Origin: Phellopilus nigrolimitatus
Taxonomy: Eukaryota; Basidiomycota; Agaricomycetes; Hymenochaetales; Hymenochaetaceae
Length of the DNA: 64,000 nucleotides
Assembly (NCBI GenBank): GCA_021029095.1
Contig: JAJOHG010000004.1
Location: forward strand, 744,001 to 808,000
Reading direction: 5' to 3'
Below are positions 45,190 through 56,297 of the stretch, one piece after another. The notes under the pieces are model-generated. The model was not told the DNA's origin. It searched no databases and was given only the letters and a program-made list of their open reading frames with translations. The stretch's first letter is position 1. Every line of letters starts with the position of its first letter. The translations under genes and the position numbers were made by a program.

Positions 45190-46939
45190 ATGCCAGCGCC
45201 AAAGGCTGCCAGCACGACGCACGCGACGACCACGCCGAACAATGCGCCCCCGACGCTAGTCCAGAACCATTCTGACGACGACGAGTTCATCCGGACAAAG
45301 ATCCTCCTGCTCGGCCTCAGGCGGTAAGCGCGCGTGGAGTATGGCAAGAAAGCAGCTTACGCCTGATGCCAATACAGGAGTGGAAAGACGAGCATACAGC
45401 AAGTCCTCTTTGATGATCTCAATCCCAAGCAAGCGTTCTTTGTCGAGCCCACGACAAGACTAACTAAGCATAAAGTCAAGTGTGTGCCACTTAAACTATG
45501 CTGCGCGTTTCGCTCGAGCTGACGTCAATCTCAGCTCTTTCATTCCCCTTGAAATCTGGGATTGCCCGGGAACAGTCACGATCGAATCGCTGGGCGTGCC
45601 ACTGTCTTTGTTCACAACTATCATCTTCGTCATAGATATACAAGACTCATACCATCATCCGATCGCCCGCCTCATCGATTTCTTCATCACCGCCTTCCAA
45701 GAGAACACATACGTCAACCTTGAGGTGTTTGTGCACAAGGCAGAGGCGCTGTCGGAGGACTTCAGGATTGGTGAGTAACTTTCAACTCTGGTTATAATCA
45801 TGCTGAAGCATCAATTACGCAGACAGCTTCCGTCACATACAAAGACGTCTCTTGGACGAGCTCGCTGACTTCCCGCCTCTCATTATCCATTCACCGTCTA
45901 ATCCGTCATCTCCGTCGAACGAAGAGTCCATCGAGCCTCATCAAATCCCATACAACTTCCATCTTACCTCCGTGTACGACCACTCACTTCAGGACGCGTT
46001 TGCTCGCGTCTTCTCGCGCATTCTAGCGCCTGGGAGTCTTCCGTTTCTCGAGGAGCTTCTCAACGCATTTATCACTTCGTCTTCGTCCAGCAAAGCTTTT
46101 CTTTTTGACGTGAAGGCGAAATTCTTCGTTGCGACGGATAGCTCGCCCGTCGACACGGCAACGCTAGGGCTATGCTGTGATTATGTGCACATGTTAAATC
46201 AATTCGGAGATCTCTATAAGTACGTCTCACAAGCATCAATCTGAGGCAACTATTTCTTACAAGTTTCTTCTCCTCAATTAGATCGACGATTTCCTCGCCG
46301 TCTGTCCATCCGCGCCGCTTCGAGCTCCCAAAAACTCAGCCTACCTCACCGCCTTCACCTCTACCAGACGCTTCTTCGCCTTCTAGCCCTAAACTTGCGA
46401 ATAGCCACCAATCTCTCTCAGCTGCCGTTTCGCGTTCACACACGCCCACTCACAGCGCTACCCCCAGCGTGAGTACCGGGCCCGCCCATACATCTTCGTC
46501 GAACACGCCCGCGCGATCACGTTCGAACACAAACGCCAAGTCCAGGGTCATCGACAGCGCGGAGACGGATTTAGAAGTACAGCAGAAGCAGAAGAAACCT
46601 GTATTCCATCCCTCTTCTGCGGCAAGTCTGACGCCGTACACCACGCTGGTGTACCATTCAATCACGCCGCGCCTCGCGCTGCTCGCTTTACTTCCTACAA
46701 GCGTATGGGAGAGCAAACGGGGTCTTGTGGAGTATAATATTGTCTATTTCCGGTGGGTTTACTCGATGAAATGCTTATCTTACTCTGTCTGACTTGCTCC
46801 TGAACAACTCTTGTATCTGCCGGATAGGGAGGGAGTCCAGGAAATCTACGATGTCGAACAAGAATCGCGACGGCGGAAGAAACTACGGGCTCCCGATTCG
46901 TCGCCACAATCGAAGTTGAAACTGACTGCACGGAGATGA
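45190..46939 (+). CDS. GTR2: Rag GTPase C/D homologue (Gtr2), TORC1 amino-acid signalling
   Basis: Gtr2 pairs with Gtr1 on the vacuole membrane and relays amino-acid status to TORC1. The start at 45190 gives MPAPKAASTTHATTTPNN, a low-complexity leader, then FIRTKILLLGLRRSGKTSI with the P-loop GLRRSGKTS split by an intron after the double Arg. Next are QVLFDDLNPKQAFFVEPTTR (switch I), LEIWDCPGT (switch II/G3, a Rag hallmark), IIFVIDIQDSYHHPIARL and VNLEVFVHKAEALSEDFR, where HKxE stands in for NKxD as in Rag C/D. The roadblock-like C-terminal domain follows (FHLTSVYDHSLQDAFARVFS, GLCCDYVHMLNQFGDLYK), then a Ser/Pro-rich insert and a tail ending LKLTARR. All exons join in frame. Confidence 0.93.
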
Positions 46940-47732
46940 ACTTTGTGCACATTCTTATTGCTAATAAGCCTGTCCCCGGTTTCTCGACTCCGCAGTCCGC
47001 TTTGTATTCTCGTTCTCGGATACTAATCTACTAATACCTAGTTATAATATCCCATAGAATCGTACCATCGCGCATGTTAAAATGTACACGTTTTTGTACT
47101 CAGTTCAGTGTTTTCTTTTGACATATACGCTACACTTGCATTATTCGGATTTTCGTGTAGGCGCGGCACGTTGCATTGGTCAATAATGTCGATACACAGA
47201 TACATACTTCATCGTTTAGCACAACAACGGAACTCGGATAAGATTTCATAGAGCTCACGACTAGATGGTTAATGAAAGAATCATGATGGACGACAGTCGC
47301 ACAGTTTGATTCGATGTCTGAAGCCAAAATCAAAGTTAACTGGGTGGAGAAAAAGCAATTGCGAAAAGCGGAGCAAAGCGAAATGGAAGCTTGGAGCAGA
47401 GCGAAACAACAATTAGATTCAAGTAGAAGATAAAGACAGCTGCGAACAAGGAGAATGAGCGAAGCAGACGGACATTTGAGGGCGCATGCCGAGAACACCG
47501 ACAGGTGTAACAAGATTTGAGAGATGATCATGCGATAGCAGAGACCAAGATAACAAGACACAGACACAAGATAGCGCAGGGGTGGCGCATACAGAGAAGG
47601 TATGGAACACATAGGAAACGACGTTGGTTGGATACGGATACTTGCAAGCCAAGACCCTGAAGAGAATAAAACGCCCGCGGGTGGAGAGATTCATGACCCC
47701 ATAGTGAAGGTAAAAAGGCGAACTTGAAGGCG
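46940..47732. other. Intergenic between convergent genes, no gene seen
   Basis: About 0.8 kb between the stop codons of GTR2 and MYND gene B. A minus-strand open frame of 160 residues spans part of it but is hydrophobic and motif-free, and I regard it as chance. Confidence 0.5.
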
Positions 47733-50052
47733 CTACGATCGTGAAGCCTTCCACAAGTAGTCTCGCAAATCGCGTTCCCCTGCCATAAAAGCAGAAAGCC
47801 GCAATACCAACTGTTGGTGGAGCTCTTCGTCACTCATCTCCTTCATATCACCGTATGTGTTTTCCATACACACGATTCTAATTTCCTCGAAGGCTTTCGT
47901 GAGGAGTTCGTCTATTTTTTCACCGCCAAAGTAAGTATCCGGCGTTACTCCACAGCGGAGCATGAGCTCGTTCGCGATGTCCCAAGCAGCCTGTACAGAG
48001 TGGCCTTCCAGATCCAGAAACTCTGTAGCATGCACGTTTTGATGTTCTGCATCTTTTCGCCGCCGAGACGAACCTGTTATGGAGCAGAAAAACGGCACCG
48101 ACACGGGGAAGTTATGGTAGGATACCAATGGTTCTGCAGTAGTACTCGAAAAGCGCAGTTTCATGATACCCAGCTTGCCCTTACTGCCTCGCACCTCAGC
48201 GAAATTCGGATTGTGCAGAAGTTGTCCGCACGGAGCTACGACAGGCATCTCTTTCGATAGGAGTTCGAGTTGTACAGCTGGAGAAACGTCTAGAGTTGGA
48301 GGAGATGAGGAGTAGTCAATGGAAACCGCGAGGTCCTGAAAATTAACACTCGGGTATTTTCTTGAAGCAAGGATGCGTAGGCCCGGTAGATGCCTGCGGA
48401 CATCATGTTCTGCCAAGAACCTAATGAAGGCGATATCTTTCAATGAACACGTATGAGTGATTAAGGCTTTTGCTTTGTGCGTTGCTAGATCAAAAGCTAG
48501 AGGACTCACTCTTTGTCGACACATCTCTGTATTGAAGTTTTAGAACCTTGCAATTTTTCTTGTGTTTTTTCCATGCGGCAATCTGGCATTTTGCAGAGCA
48601 GTAAAGTGCTTGCTTACAATAACCACATTGCTTGAGAGCATATTCTTTTCCTTTCTCGATCAATCCGCACTGAAATATTTAAACGTGAGTGCTTTCTTCA
48701 TGTAAGACAAAAGAGAAGGAAGACCGGTTCGCATGTTCTACCGGAATCTCTAATACACCTATAATAGCACATTAAGAGAAAGTGTTCCAAGAAAAGGCCG
48801 AAAAAACGTTTCCATCTGTCACCCATGACGCTTTTGAGTAGCTGATCGTGAATATCTCTCGGCATATTGATGATGGCGGCTCCGACGGCGGAAAGAGTGG
48901 GAGGATAGCTGACGAGACAGTTTGAGAACGTAACCAGAAGCTGCGTGAAGAAGCCGACATGGCGGTCAAGTATTGCATGGCAAGCAATAATGCTACGCAA
49001 TATGCCGCTCTCGATGGCTTGTACTACGCGGAAGGCGCCAGTAGTCAAGACTTTGGAAAAGAGTGCGAAGGAACGCTCCAGGATGGACAGGGTCTTTTCG
49101 GTGCGCGTCAGACTTTGGGACGAAAAGTACAAGCTATCGATCGATTTTGATAATACGGTCATGCCTGTCTTCGTCCAGATTTCCAGATCAAGAGGATGGC
49201 CCTCCACACTGCTGAATTTATTAAGTAAAGAGACGCACAATTCGACTATCCCGAGGATAGGTGGTTCTGCATGAGCGGCATCAGAAAGACGACGTAGCGT
49301 TAGACCTGATACCCAATCCGCTCTTCCATGAGCTATCTCCAAAACAACATCAAGTGATGCTTTACTAACGCCGGCTTTTGTGAGATAAACATTAAACAAA
49401 GACGCGCTCAATAACCGGTCGTAATGCCCAGCATTATAGTCGCTATCATCAACGAGCCAGATGTGAACGACGAGATCAAAAAGGTCTGACTCGTTCAGTG
49501 AGTACTGAGAAATTTCTTCTTCAGAGGCATGCAGATAAACCCAGCTTAAAGTCATCAAGAGGCTATTCATCGTTGTTTGCAAAGGCAAGGCGCGCCGCAC
49601 TTGGGCGTCGGTGACGAAAAATCGCGCCCAACCGATGAACGATGGCGAACTTTCCAACAGGATGCGCATAAGCATATTATCACCCTTGGCGTTGAGCGAA
49701 CAGACGTGACGTATCCCTACGAAGACCTTGAGGACGATTCCAGTGTGGTGTCGACAGAGAGTTTCTGTTGGTGACATGTTTGAGAGACATGACATGAACA
49801 ACGCAAGTGTCTCGGCAAAGAGGGTGGGAGGATATCGACGAGCCTTGAGTGCGTCTACAATCGCTAGCATCGACGAGTGGCACCCTTCTTCGGCCTTTTT
49901 GAGAACCTGTATATGAGTGACGACGGCAATGAGCATATCATTCAGAGCAGATTTTTCAAGTACTGACTACTGACCAGACGTTAATGGCTTGAAAACAAAT
50001 CAGTCGCAACTTTGAGCCTTTTCGCCTCCAAAGCGTCCAATTTACTCTCCAT
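47733..50052 (-). CDS. MYND zinc-finger protein B
   Basis: Paralogue of A and C. The start at 50052 gives MESKLDALEAKRLKVATDL; the second exon begins VLKKAEEGCHSSMLAIVDAL. The helical region has WARFFVTDAQVRRALPL and WVSGLTLRRLSDAAH. The MYND finger is encoded across an intron: TCEP/CGLIEKGKEYALKQCGYC, KQALYCSAKCQIAAWKKHKK, NC, with all eight ligands. The C-terminal domain has EHDVRRHLPGLRILASRKYP, AWDIANELMLRCGVTPDTYF and ends DLRDYLWKASRS. The first intron is uncertain: the best donor (CTG/GTCAGT near 49978) is preceded by an in-frame TAA, so either a weaker donor (AAA/GTTGCG) is used or the copy has a lesion there. It is in tandem with gene C, 0.46 kb apart. No biochemical function is known. 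Confidence 0.75.
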
Positions 50053-50511
50053 TTTGTTCTTCGTGGACTACAGCCCAGGGATCAAGGAGGAAAATATATG
50101 AGCGATGGGTTGGGTGAATTGGACATGAGGAATACGCAACCAGTGGGTCCCAAAGTTGTGTTGCTGTTGACACTCATTTGTAAACAGAATGTAAGTCTGG
50201 CTAGAAATTCGCCACAGAAAACCAGCCATGACCTGTCAATCGTCTGCAAAGCATTCTGCAGCGTGGTCTCTGTGAAATCTAAGTACATGAAAGTGAATGC
50301 GAATCCAGACTTGTAAGACAACAGACTAATGCAGTCACAATCAGAAACAACAGGGAAGGAGCCAGAAAGCGTAAGATCTTGAGACATAGGCCGAAAGCGG
50401 CGGAAAACGTTATAACAGCAATTAAAGAAAAAATGGCTTTTCTGCAAGAAGGGGATGGATGTCAGTGCTACAAAAGACGAACGTTCTGAATGAAAGTCAA
50501 GGAAACGAAGG
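50053..50511. other. Intergenic between MYND genes B and C
   Basis: About 0.46 kb between the start of B and the stop of C. It should hold the promoter of B. No motif recognised. Confidence 0.45.
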
Positions 50512-52787
50512 TCACAAAATCATCGAAACGGTAGTCCCTCGCCCAGTTATGGTCGTTCCTCGTCCTAATACGGTCCTCTCTCGCGCAGGTACTGTCGTTC
50601 CCCGCCCTACCACTGGTTTACCAATATCCTTGCCAGCTAAAATTGATTTAATGTTTTCGCGGATCTCCGTTAACGTTCCCGGAGGGCTGTTCAATATCGT
50701 ATCCGGTGTCAACTTGCAGCGATGCATCAACTCGTCCGCAATATCCCATGTCGCCGCGACAGGTCTTCCTTCTGTATCGAGAAACGCGGTTGAATGTAAG
50801 TTCTTCTTTGCGTCCGTAGTCCGCTGGGACGACCCGGGGAGCGAGCATATATCGGGGACTGGCCAGGAGAAAGTTTGGAAGACTTCTGAACCCCCTACTC
50901 CATCAAATAAAATAACATTCAGAAATCCTAGTTCGCCGTCGCTCTCGAGTATATCCTTGTGACAGAGCTCTAGATCAATTTTTTTGGGATCACTGGTTTT
51001 CGAGATTACTTCACTGGCCAGAAGAACGTCGAATGTCGGAGGAAATTCGCAGTAATCAAGACGAATGAGAATGTCCTCCATAGCAACGCCCGGGTGCTTG
51101 CGTTTTGCTAGCGCGCGGATACCCGGCAGATGCCGTCGTGTGTCATAAGTCACTAGCCTATGTCTGAAATGCGAAAGTTGCCAGTGGGGCTGACAAGTTT
51201 GAAAAACATCTGCGCGATCGGTCATTTTCCCTGGCCGGAAACGGTGTGGGAAGAGGGCCGAAAAACTAACCTTTTTCTCTCTGCTGAATTATCTTGCAGT
51301 CTTTCTTGTGGTCCTTCCAATCCGCGGTTTGACATTTTGATGAGCAATAAAGCACACCCTTGCAAGAATTGCATATTTTCGAAGCACCCGTCGGACGGCC
51401 GGTACTAGGATTTTCGCACTTTTGCAAGATAAAATGAATGATTTGTACTGCAAATGATACGTCAAATACAAACGGACCTTTCCGCATGACCGAGGATCTT
51501 CTGTGAACTCGTAGTGACAGTGGAAAATGAATCGCTCGAAGAAGTAGTGGACATAGGTCTTCCAGTTGACGCCTATTGGACTGCTCATAACTTGTTTATG
51601 AAGTACCTTTGAGATTCTTCCCAAATCGGCTTCAGCAACGGTGAGAATAGACGGAAGGACGAGAAATGCTGGAATGAATCTCGAAAGCTCGATATTAATA
51701 ACTTTCACAAATGGCGCGCGGAGGTTGACAAGTGCTGGACTGAAAGTAGCAATGGTATATAGCAGACCATTCCGATAAGCTTGTAGCATCCAAGATCCTC
51801 CGAAGGCGGACACTGCAGAAGTGGAAAAAAGTGCAAAACACGTGCCCCATGCTTCCACAGAAAGCGGATCGTGTTTGAAAGTTGAAGGCAGCTTTGACAG
51901 TACCACTAGTGCATTGGGCACGACAGATATACCACCCTTCCATACCGCCATCGCAAGTGGGTGGCCGGGTTCAAAAGCGAACTTGCTCAGTATATCAGCA
52001 CACCTAGTGACATGTTCGAAATCAGTCGGACTCTTCAAAGAGGCTGAAAGGAGACGATAAGTATCGCCGACGAGCTTGTCTTCCTTTCCGTGAGTGAAGC
52101 CTGAAATACAGTCGAACGCCTCTCTGCGCATGTCATTTTCAAAAATGTAGAGATTGACGACCGCAATGCACGTCCGTTTATCAAGCAAGGTCACATGGGG
52201 TGCATCCATGAGCCAGACATAGACAACCAACTCGAGAAGATGCGGATCAAACTGGACACGTCGAAAAGTTTCATCTTTGTTGCGATGACGAACGGCATCC
52301 AAAATGGTTAGGAGAGCCTGAATCCTAACACTCAAAGGCTGGAGGAAGGGTTTCACGCCACCTGCATGGTCCATGACCAATGCCCGTGCCCAGGTGAGCA
52401 GAGACGGCCAATTGGAAAGAAGAATATGCAAGTCTATAGGGTCGTCTTTGAGAAAATTCGCGCATACGATAGATGTCCCGGTAAAATAAATGTCGGCGAG
52501 TCGGATATCTTCGACGGTCGCTGATTTAGGAGTCGCAATCTTCGCGAGGTGAGATGTGAAAACTTTGAACGCATCGTTTATATGCGATAAAGGAAGCCGA
52601 CGAGCTTTGACAGCATTTATCATGGCCAGCGTGGATGGGATACATCCTTTATCCGCTTCCTCAATCACCTATGACGGTGAGCTGAGTGCTGCTGCAGTCC
52701 TTCAGATTCTAAGTCGCTTACCAGGCCAGGCTTCACAAGAAGTAGTTTCGAGACCACCTCGAACCTCTTGGCTTCAACAGGGTCCAT
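50512..52787 (-). CDS. MYND zinc-finger protein C, with repeated GRGTT tail
   Basis: Paralogue of A and B and the best preserved of the three. The start at 52787 gives MDPVEAKRFEVVSKLLLVKP/GL then VIEEADKGCIPSTLAMINAV after an intron. The helical region follows the B order, with HGKEDKLVGDTYRLLSASL and WKTYVHYFFERFIFHCHYEF. The finger is SCGK/CENPSTGRPTGASKICNS and CKGVLYCSSKCQTADWKDHK then KDC, complete. The C-terminal domain reads DTRRHLPGIRALAKRKHPGV and TWDIADELMHRCKLTPDTIL. Unlike A and B, it ends in a short repeated tail, VGRGTT, ERTVLGRGTT, ITGRGTT, VSMIL. All exons join in frame. It lies in tandem with B, which points to local duplication. Confidence 0.82.
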
Positions 52788-53707
52788 CCTGTGGTTATTA
52801 GGTAGCGTATAACGCGTTAGGAGGAGATATTTTGTAATAGTAGACGGCGAACAAAGGCTGGACCGCAATGACGACTCGCTTTATGTCAAGTCATGTAAAC
52901 GTGCCTATCACGTGGCCGTCCATTTGAAGAGTCCTTCTTCAAGTTCTTCAAGTTCTTGCCACCTTCGTTCTCTTCTCGACCGACCTTACGGCAGAAAATC
53001 GGTATTGCTATTGTCCGTTTGTGTCTCTACTAGGGCGTCCATCGTATTTATTCACTACGCATAGTTTCTAGTTGAGGCCTCGACGTTCGGCGGTGTCGAA
53101 TACTGTTCGACAGTCGACTTCTTGAAGATGACTATGAATATAACTCAGGCTTTGACAAAACGTGCTGTGACCTTCGGCGAGCGCCTCTCAAGACTGGTCT
53201 TCATCAAATTTCGGTCAATGATGTTGCATGACGATCACGTGCGTAAAGCCCTGCATCGTTTGCCATCCAGCCATCAGCGATTCTCATTGGCGGCCAGCCT
53301 CACTTGGGATACGAGTTAACAAGCACCAATGCTCTTCAGCGAACATTTCTGAACCATATATACACATTGGGTTATAATCTGATGGTCACTACATTGCTCG
53401 CAAGACATGGTGTTGGAATGGCAACCGCGGTGACACTTTGAACTACAGTTCAGTTGATTGTCTGTTTCCTCCTTCTCATGCCCAATGAGCGGCGTTGAGC
53501 GCTGAAGTTCGCGATACGTTGACCACTGTGGGATTCACTGACTCGGACCGCCGGTGGTTGCGTTGCTCAGTGACCTTCAGGCAAATCAATCAATGGCACT
53601 TGAACTTGCCCTACATATAACTGACAGCGCTTACACGGTCGTCGTAAATCCTGCTCTCTGCTCTCCTTTACCACTCTCGATTATCTAGTAGGAGCTGTAA
53701 ACTTGGG
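52788..53707. other. Intergenic, no gene seen
   Basis: About 0.9 kb between MYND gene C and the arrestin-like locus, which diverge. A 65-residue plus-strand frame at 53122 is motif-free. No repeat seen. Confidence 0.5.
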
Positions 53708-55498
53708 ATGAATTTAACGCCAGGACAAACTTCGTGTCTAGCTCTTTCTGTGTCTCAATACCATGGATGTGCGGAAGCGCCTATCGCTGAGGTCGCTATC
53801 GGTACATGTCCATTGAGAAATACTTTCGAGAGAACATCTGCGCTGGTAGATAGCGATGGTCGGCCAGTTGTCTTGCTTAGAATATTTAGAACGGCTGAAT
53901 CCTGCGGACACATCCCTATGTTTACTGAGAACGAGGAAATCATTGGAAATGTGGAACTGAACTTCGCCAAACCTGAAAACGTGCAGGAGATCGTCATCTC
54001 GGTGCGTATTTCCCATAATGTGCATTTCCAAAACCTAATAATCTAACCATTACCCTTTCCCCGCTCAGGCGAAAGGAGTGCTAATTAGCCTCGGGAAACA
54101 ACCCAAAACATTTTTAGAGGTGAAAGAAACGCTTTGGGAAGCGGGACTTCTAGACCACGATGCTCGCATGAAATCATATAACGGCGCCACTTTTGTCACA
54201 ACTCAAAGGATACTTCAACTGGCCTTTTTCTCTAAGGCTTCCCACCCATCTAGCAGCAATTGATGAAACAAGCTGCAACTTGACGGATATGCAACCCTTC
54301 GGACAGCTTCCGCCGTCATTTTCTGCGAACGATTTTCGCTCAAGTATCACCTATGAAGTCGCTTTAACCGTCAAGGGTCGTCACGAATTTGCGCAAGTTT
54401 CTTGCTTTCTTAACTTCAGTGCGCTATTCGCTGACTAGATAAATCATCATATAAGGCTGTCTGCTCCATTCATATATGCGCCTATTACTCGGCTACCCAT
54501 GTCCATCGTCCCTCTGTGACCTCACTTGCAACGACCGTGTAGATGAAGACGCTTGGGAAGTGTTCCGCTCATTCGTCATTCGCGGGACCGCGTTTTCTGC
54601 GTATACTGTGGATGTCACATGCACGGTACGTTTCACACCGGTTCTTCAATAAAATAAGAATATAAAATAAAAATATGCTAACCCACAGACGCGCAGCTTG
54701 CTCTCGCAAAGCCCCTCTGCTACACGCGCGGCAGCGCCATCCCGTGCGTGCTCGCGCTCGAGAGCGCCGACGCGCAGATCGCCGAGCTCCTCGCGAACGC
54801 GCACGCCCCCGCCGTGCAGCTGTGCCGCCACGTCGAGGACGCAGGGACGGGGCTCGAACTGCGCATCGCGCGTATCTGGGACGCGCTCCGCCCGCCGAGT
54901 GCGCTGGCGAGCAGGGCGTCGTGGAGCGTCATCGTCGGGGGCGCGGGGGACGCTGCTGCGACGGCGGCGACACGTGCGCTCGAGTCTAGCCTGCGGGGCG
55001 ACTTGCATTCGAAGATACTTGTGGGGGAGATCCCGCTGCCAGAGACCCTTACTCCGTCGTTCTCGTTCGACAAGATGACGCTGAAGGTGCGCAGATACCC
55101 TTATTTGTTCAAAGGCACGAACGGAGAAGGGCTTGTCTGAGAAGGGTTTTTTTTGTTCTTTCACGCAGTACGAAGTCCAGATGCTCCCCCTCAAAACGCC
55201 GGGTTTCGTCCCGGAGGACAGCAGGAAGGCCGTCTGCTTCCATATCGACGTGCAAATCGCCTCCGCCGTCGCCCAGGACGCCCATACGAGTCACTTCGAG
55301 TCGCGACCGAGGATGCCTCCGGGCCCATCACCTCACCCTCACCCTCGCCTTCCCCATCGCCACTCTTCACATCACTGCCGTCACCATCATGACCGCAGCA
55401 CCCCAAACGCCTCGCCGCCACGCCGGACAGCGTCGGCGCGTGCTGCACCTGTGCCGGCATCAGGCTCCCAAACTGGCCGGCACTGCGGTGGTCGATAA
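53708..55498 (+). pseudogene. Arrestin-like protein, several frame lesions
   Basis: Arrestin-related proteins recruit ubiquitin ligases to membrane proteins for endocytosis. The start is taken at 53708 (MNLTPGQTS). Visible blocks are FTENEEIIGNVELNFAKPEN, SAKGVLISLGKQPKTFLEVK across an intron, TLWEAGLL, YFNWPFSLRLP (arrestin-N core), FIYAPITRLP, EDAWEVFRSFVIRGTAFSAY, then the arrestin-C core LALAKPLCYTRGSAIPCVLA, GDLHSKILVGEIPLPETLTP and TLKYEVQMLPL. Lesions: a TTTT run at 54191-54194 is one T too long, since removal joins NGAT to LSQLKGYF; TAG at 54436-54438 lies in frame between LFAD and INHHIR; and the frame shifts again near 54520. The Pro/His-rich tail beyond about 55300 is unverified. 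Either decayed or badly sequenced. Confidence 0.7.
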
Positions 55499-56297
55499 TC
55501 TTGTTCGACGCTTCTCGATACCGCGTGCCCCCTGATCATTCTGCCATCGGTTGTGTCAACAAAGTGTCTCCGGACGACCTTTGTCCTACGCAAGATCATT
55601 GCGTCCGAACGAATTCGCTGATCTCATTTCCGTATCCTATTTTTGCGACGCGATTCAATGTGCTTCGATCATGATTTTTACGACTTGTAATTTCCCCTTT
55701 CTCTTTCTTCTTTCATGTATTTGGTTCTTGCCATCACATCTCGGCTTGTTCCCGACTTGTCGACGTAAATTGACGGACTTCTGGCGCGGAGACGATCGAG
55801 ACAATATGTAGAAAATATAATGGTTCAGAAATATGCTACGAGGTGCTACGAGAACATTAGGTGCGAAAAACGTGCGTATTTAGATCATGATGAGGCGTAT
55901 GAGGGAGAGGGGCTCAATGAGAGAAAACAGAGAAACATGTGAGGAAGAGAGCAGAAGGCAGTCATCGAGTTCATGTGGACAAACAAACAACAGAAATGGG
56001 TGGAAGAAACGCAAGAACGAAAGCAAAAATAGAACTCGGAAAAGGACATCCATAAGCACGCCAAGCCATAACACAATGCGACACAACATAACATAAAGCG
56101 ATAATAGCTACCAGGACGATGCACAGCAACACTACAGATCCGCTAAAAGAGGAGAGTGGAGGGACGAACGATAGAGAACAGGTACAACATCAGATGGTGG
56201 CGAGAGCTCAGGCGAAAATGCCTTGTACAGTATTGAAGATAGCGATACACAAATCAAATTTGTCATGACGGTGGACGTGGCCGCGATCGAGTTCGTC
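55499..56297. other. Intergenic, no gene seen
   Basis: About 0.8 kb of 3' flank for two convergent loci. Overlapping small frames carry no motif. Confidence 0.5.

Noticed and set aside
47130..47612. 160-residue hydrophobic minus-strand open frame
   Set aside because: No motif, lies in the 3' flank between two convergent genes, composition like noncoding AT-rich DNA.
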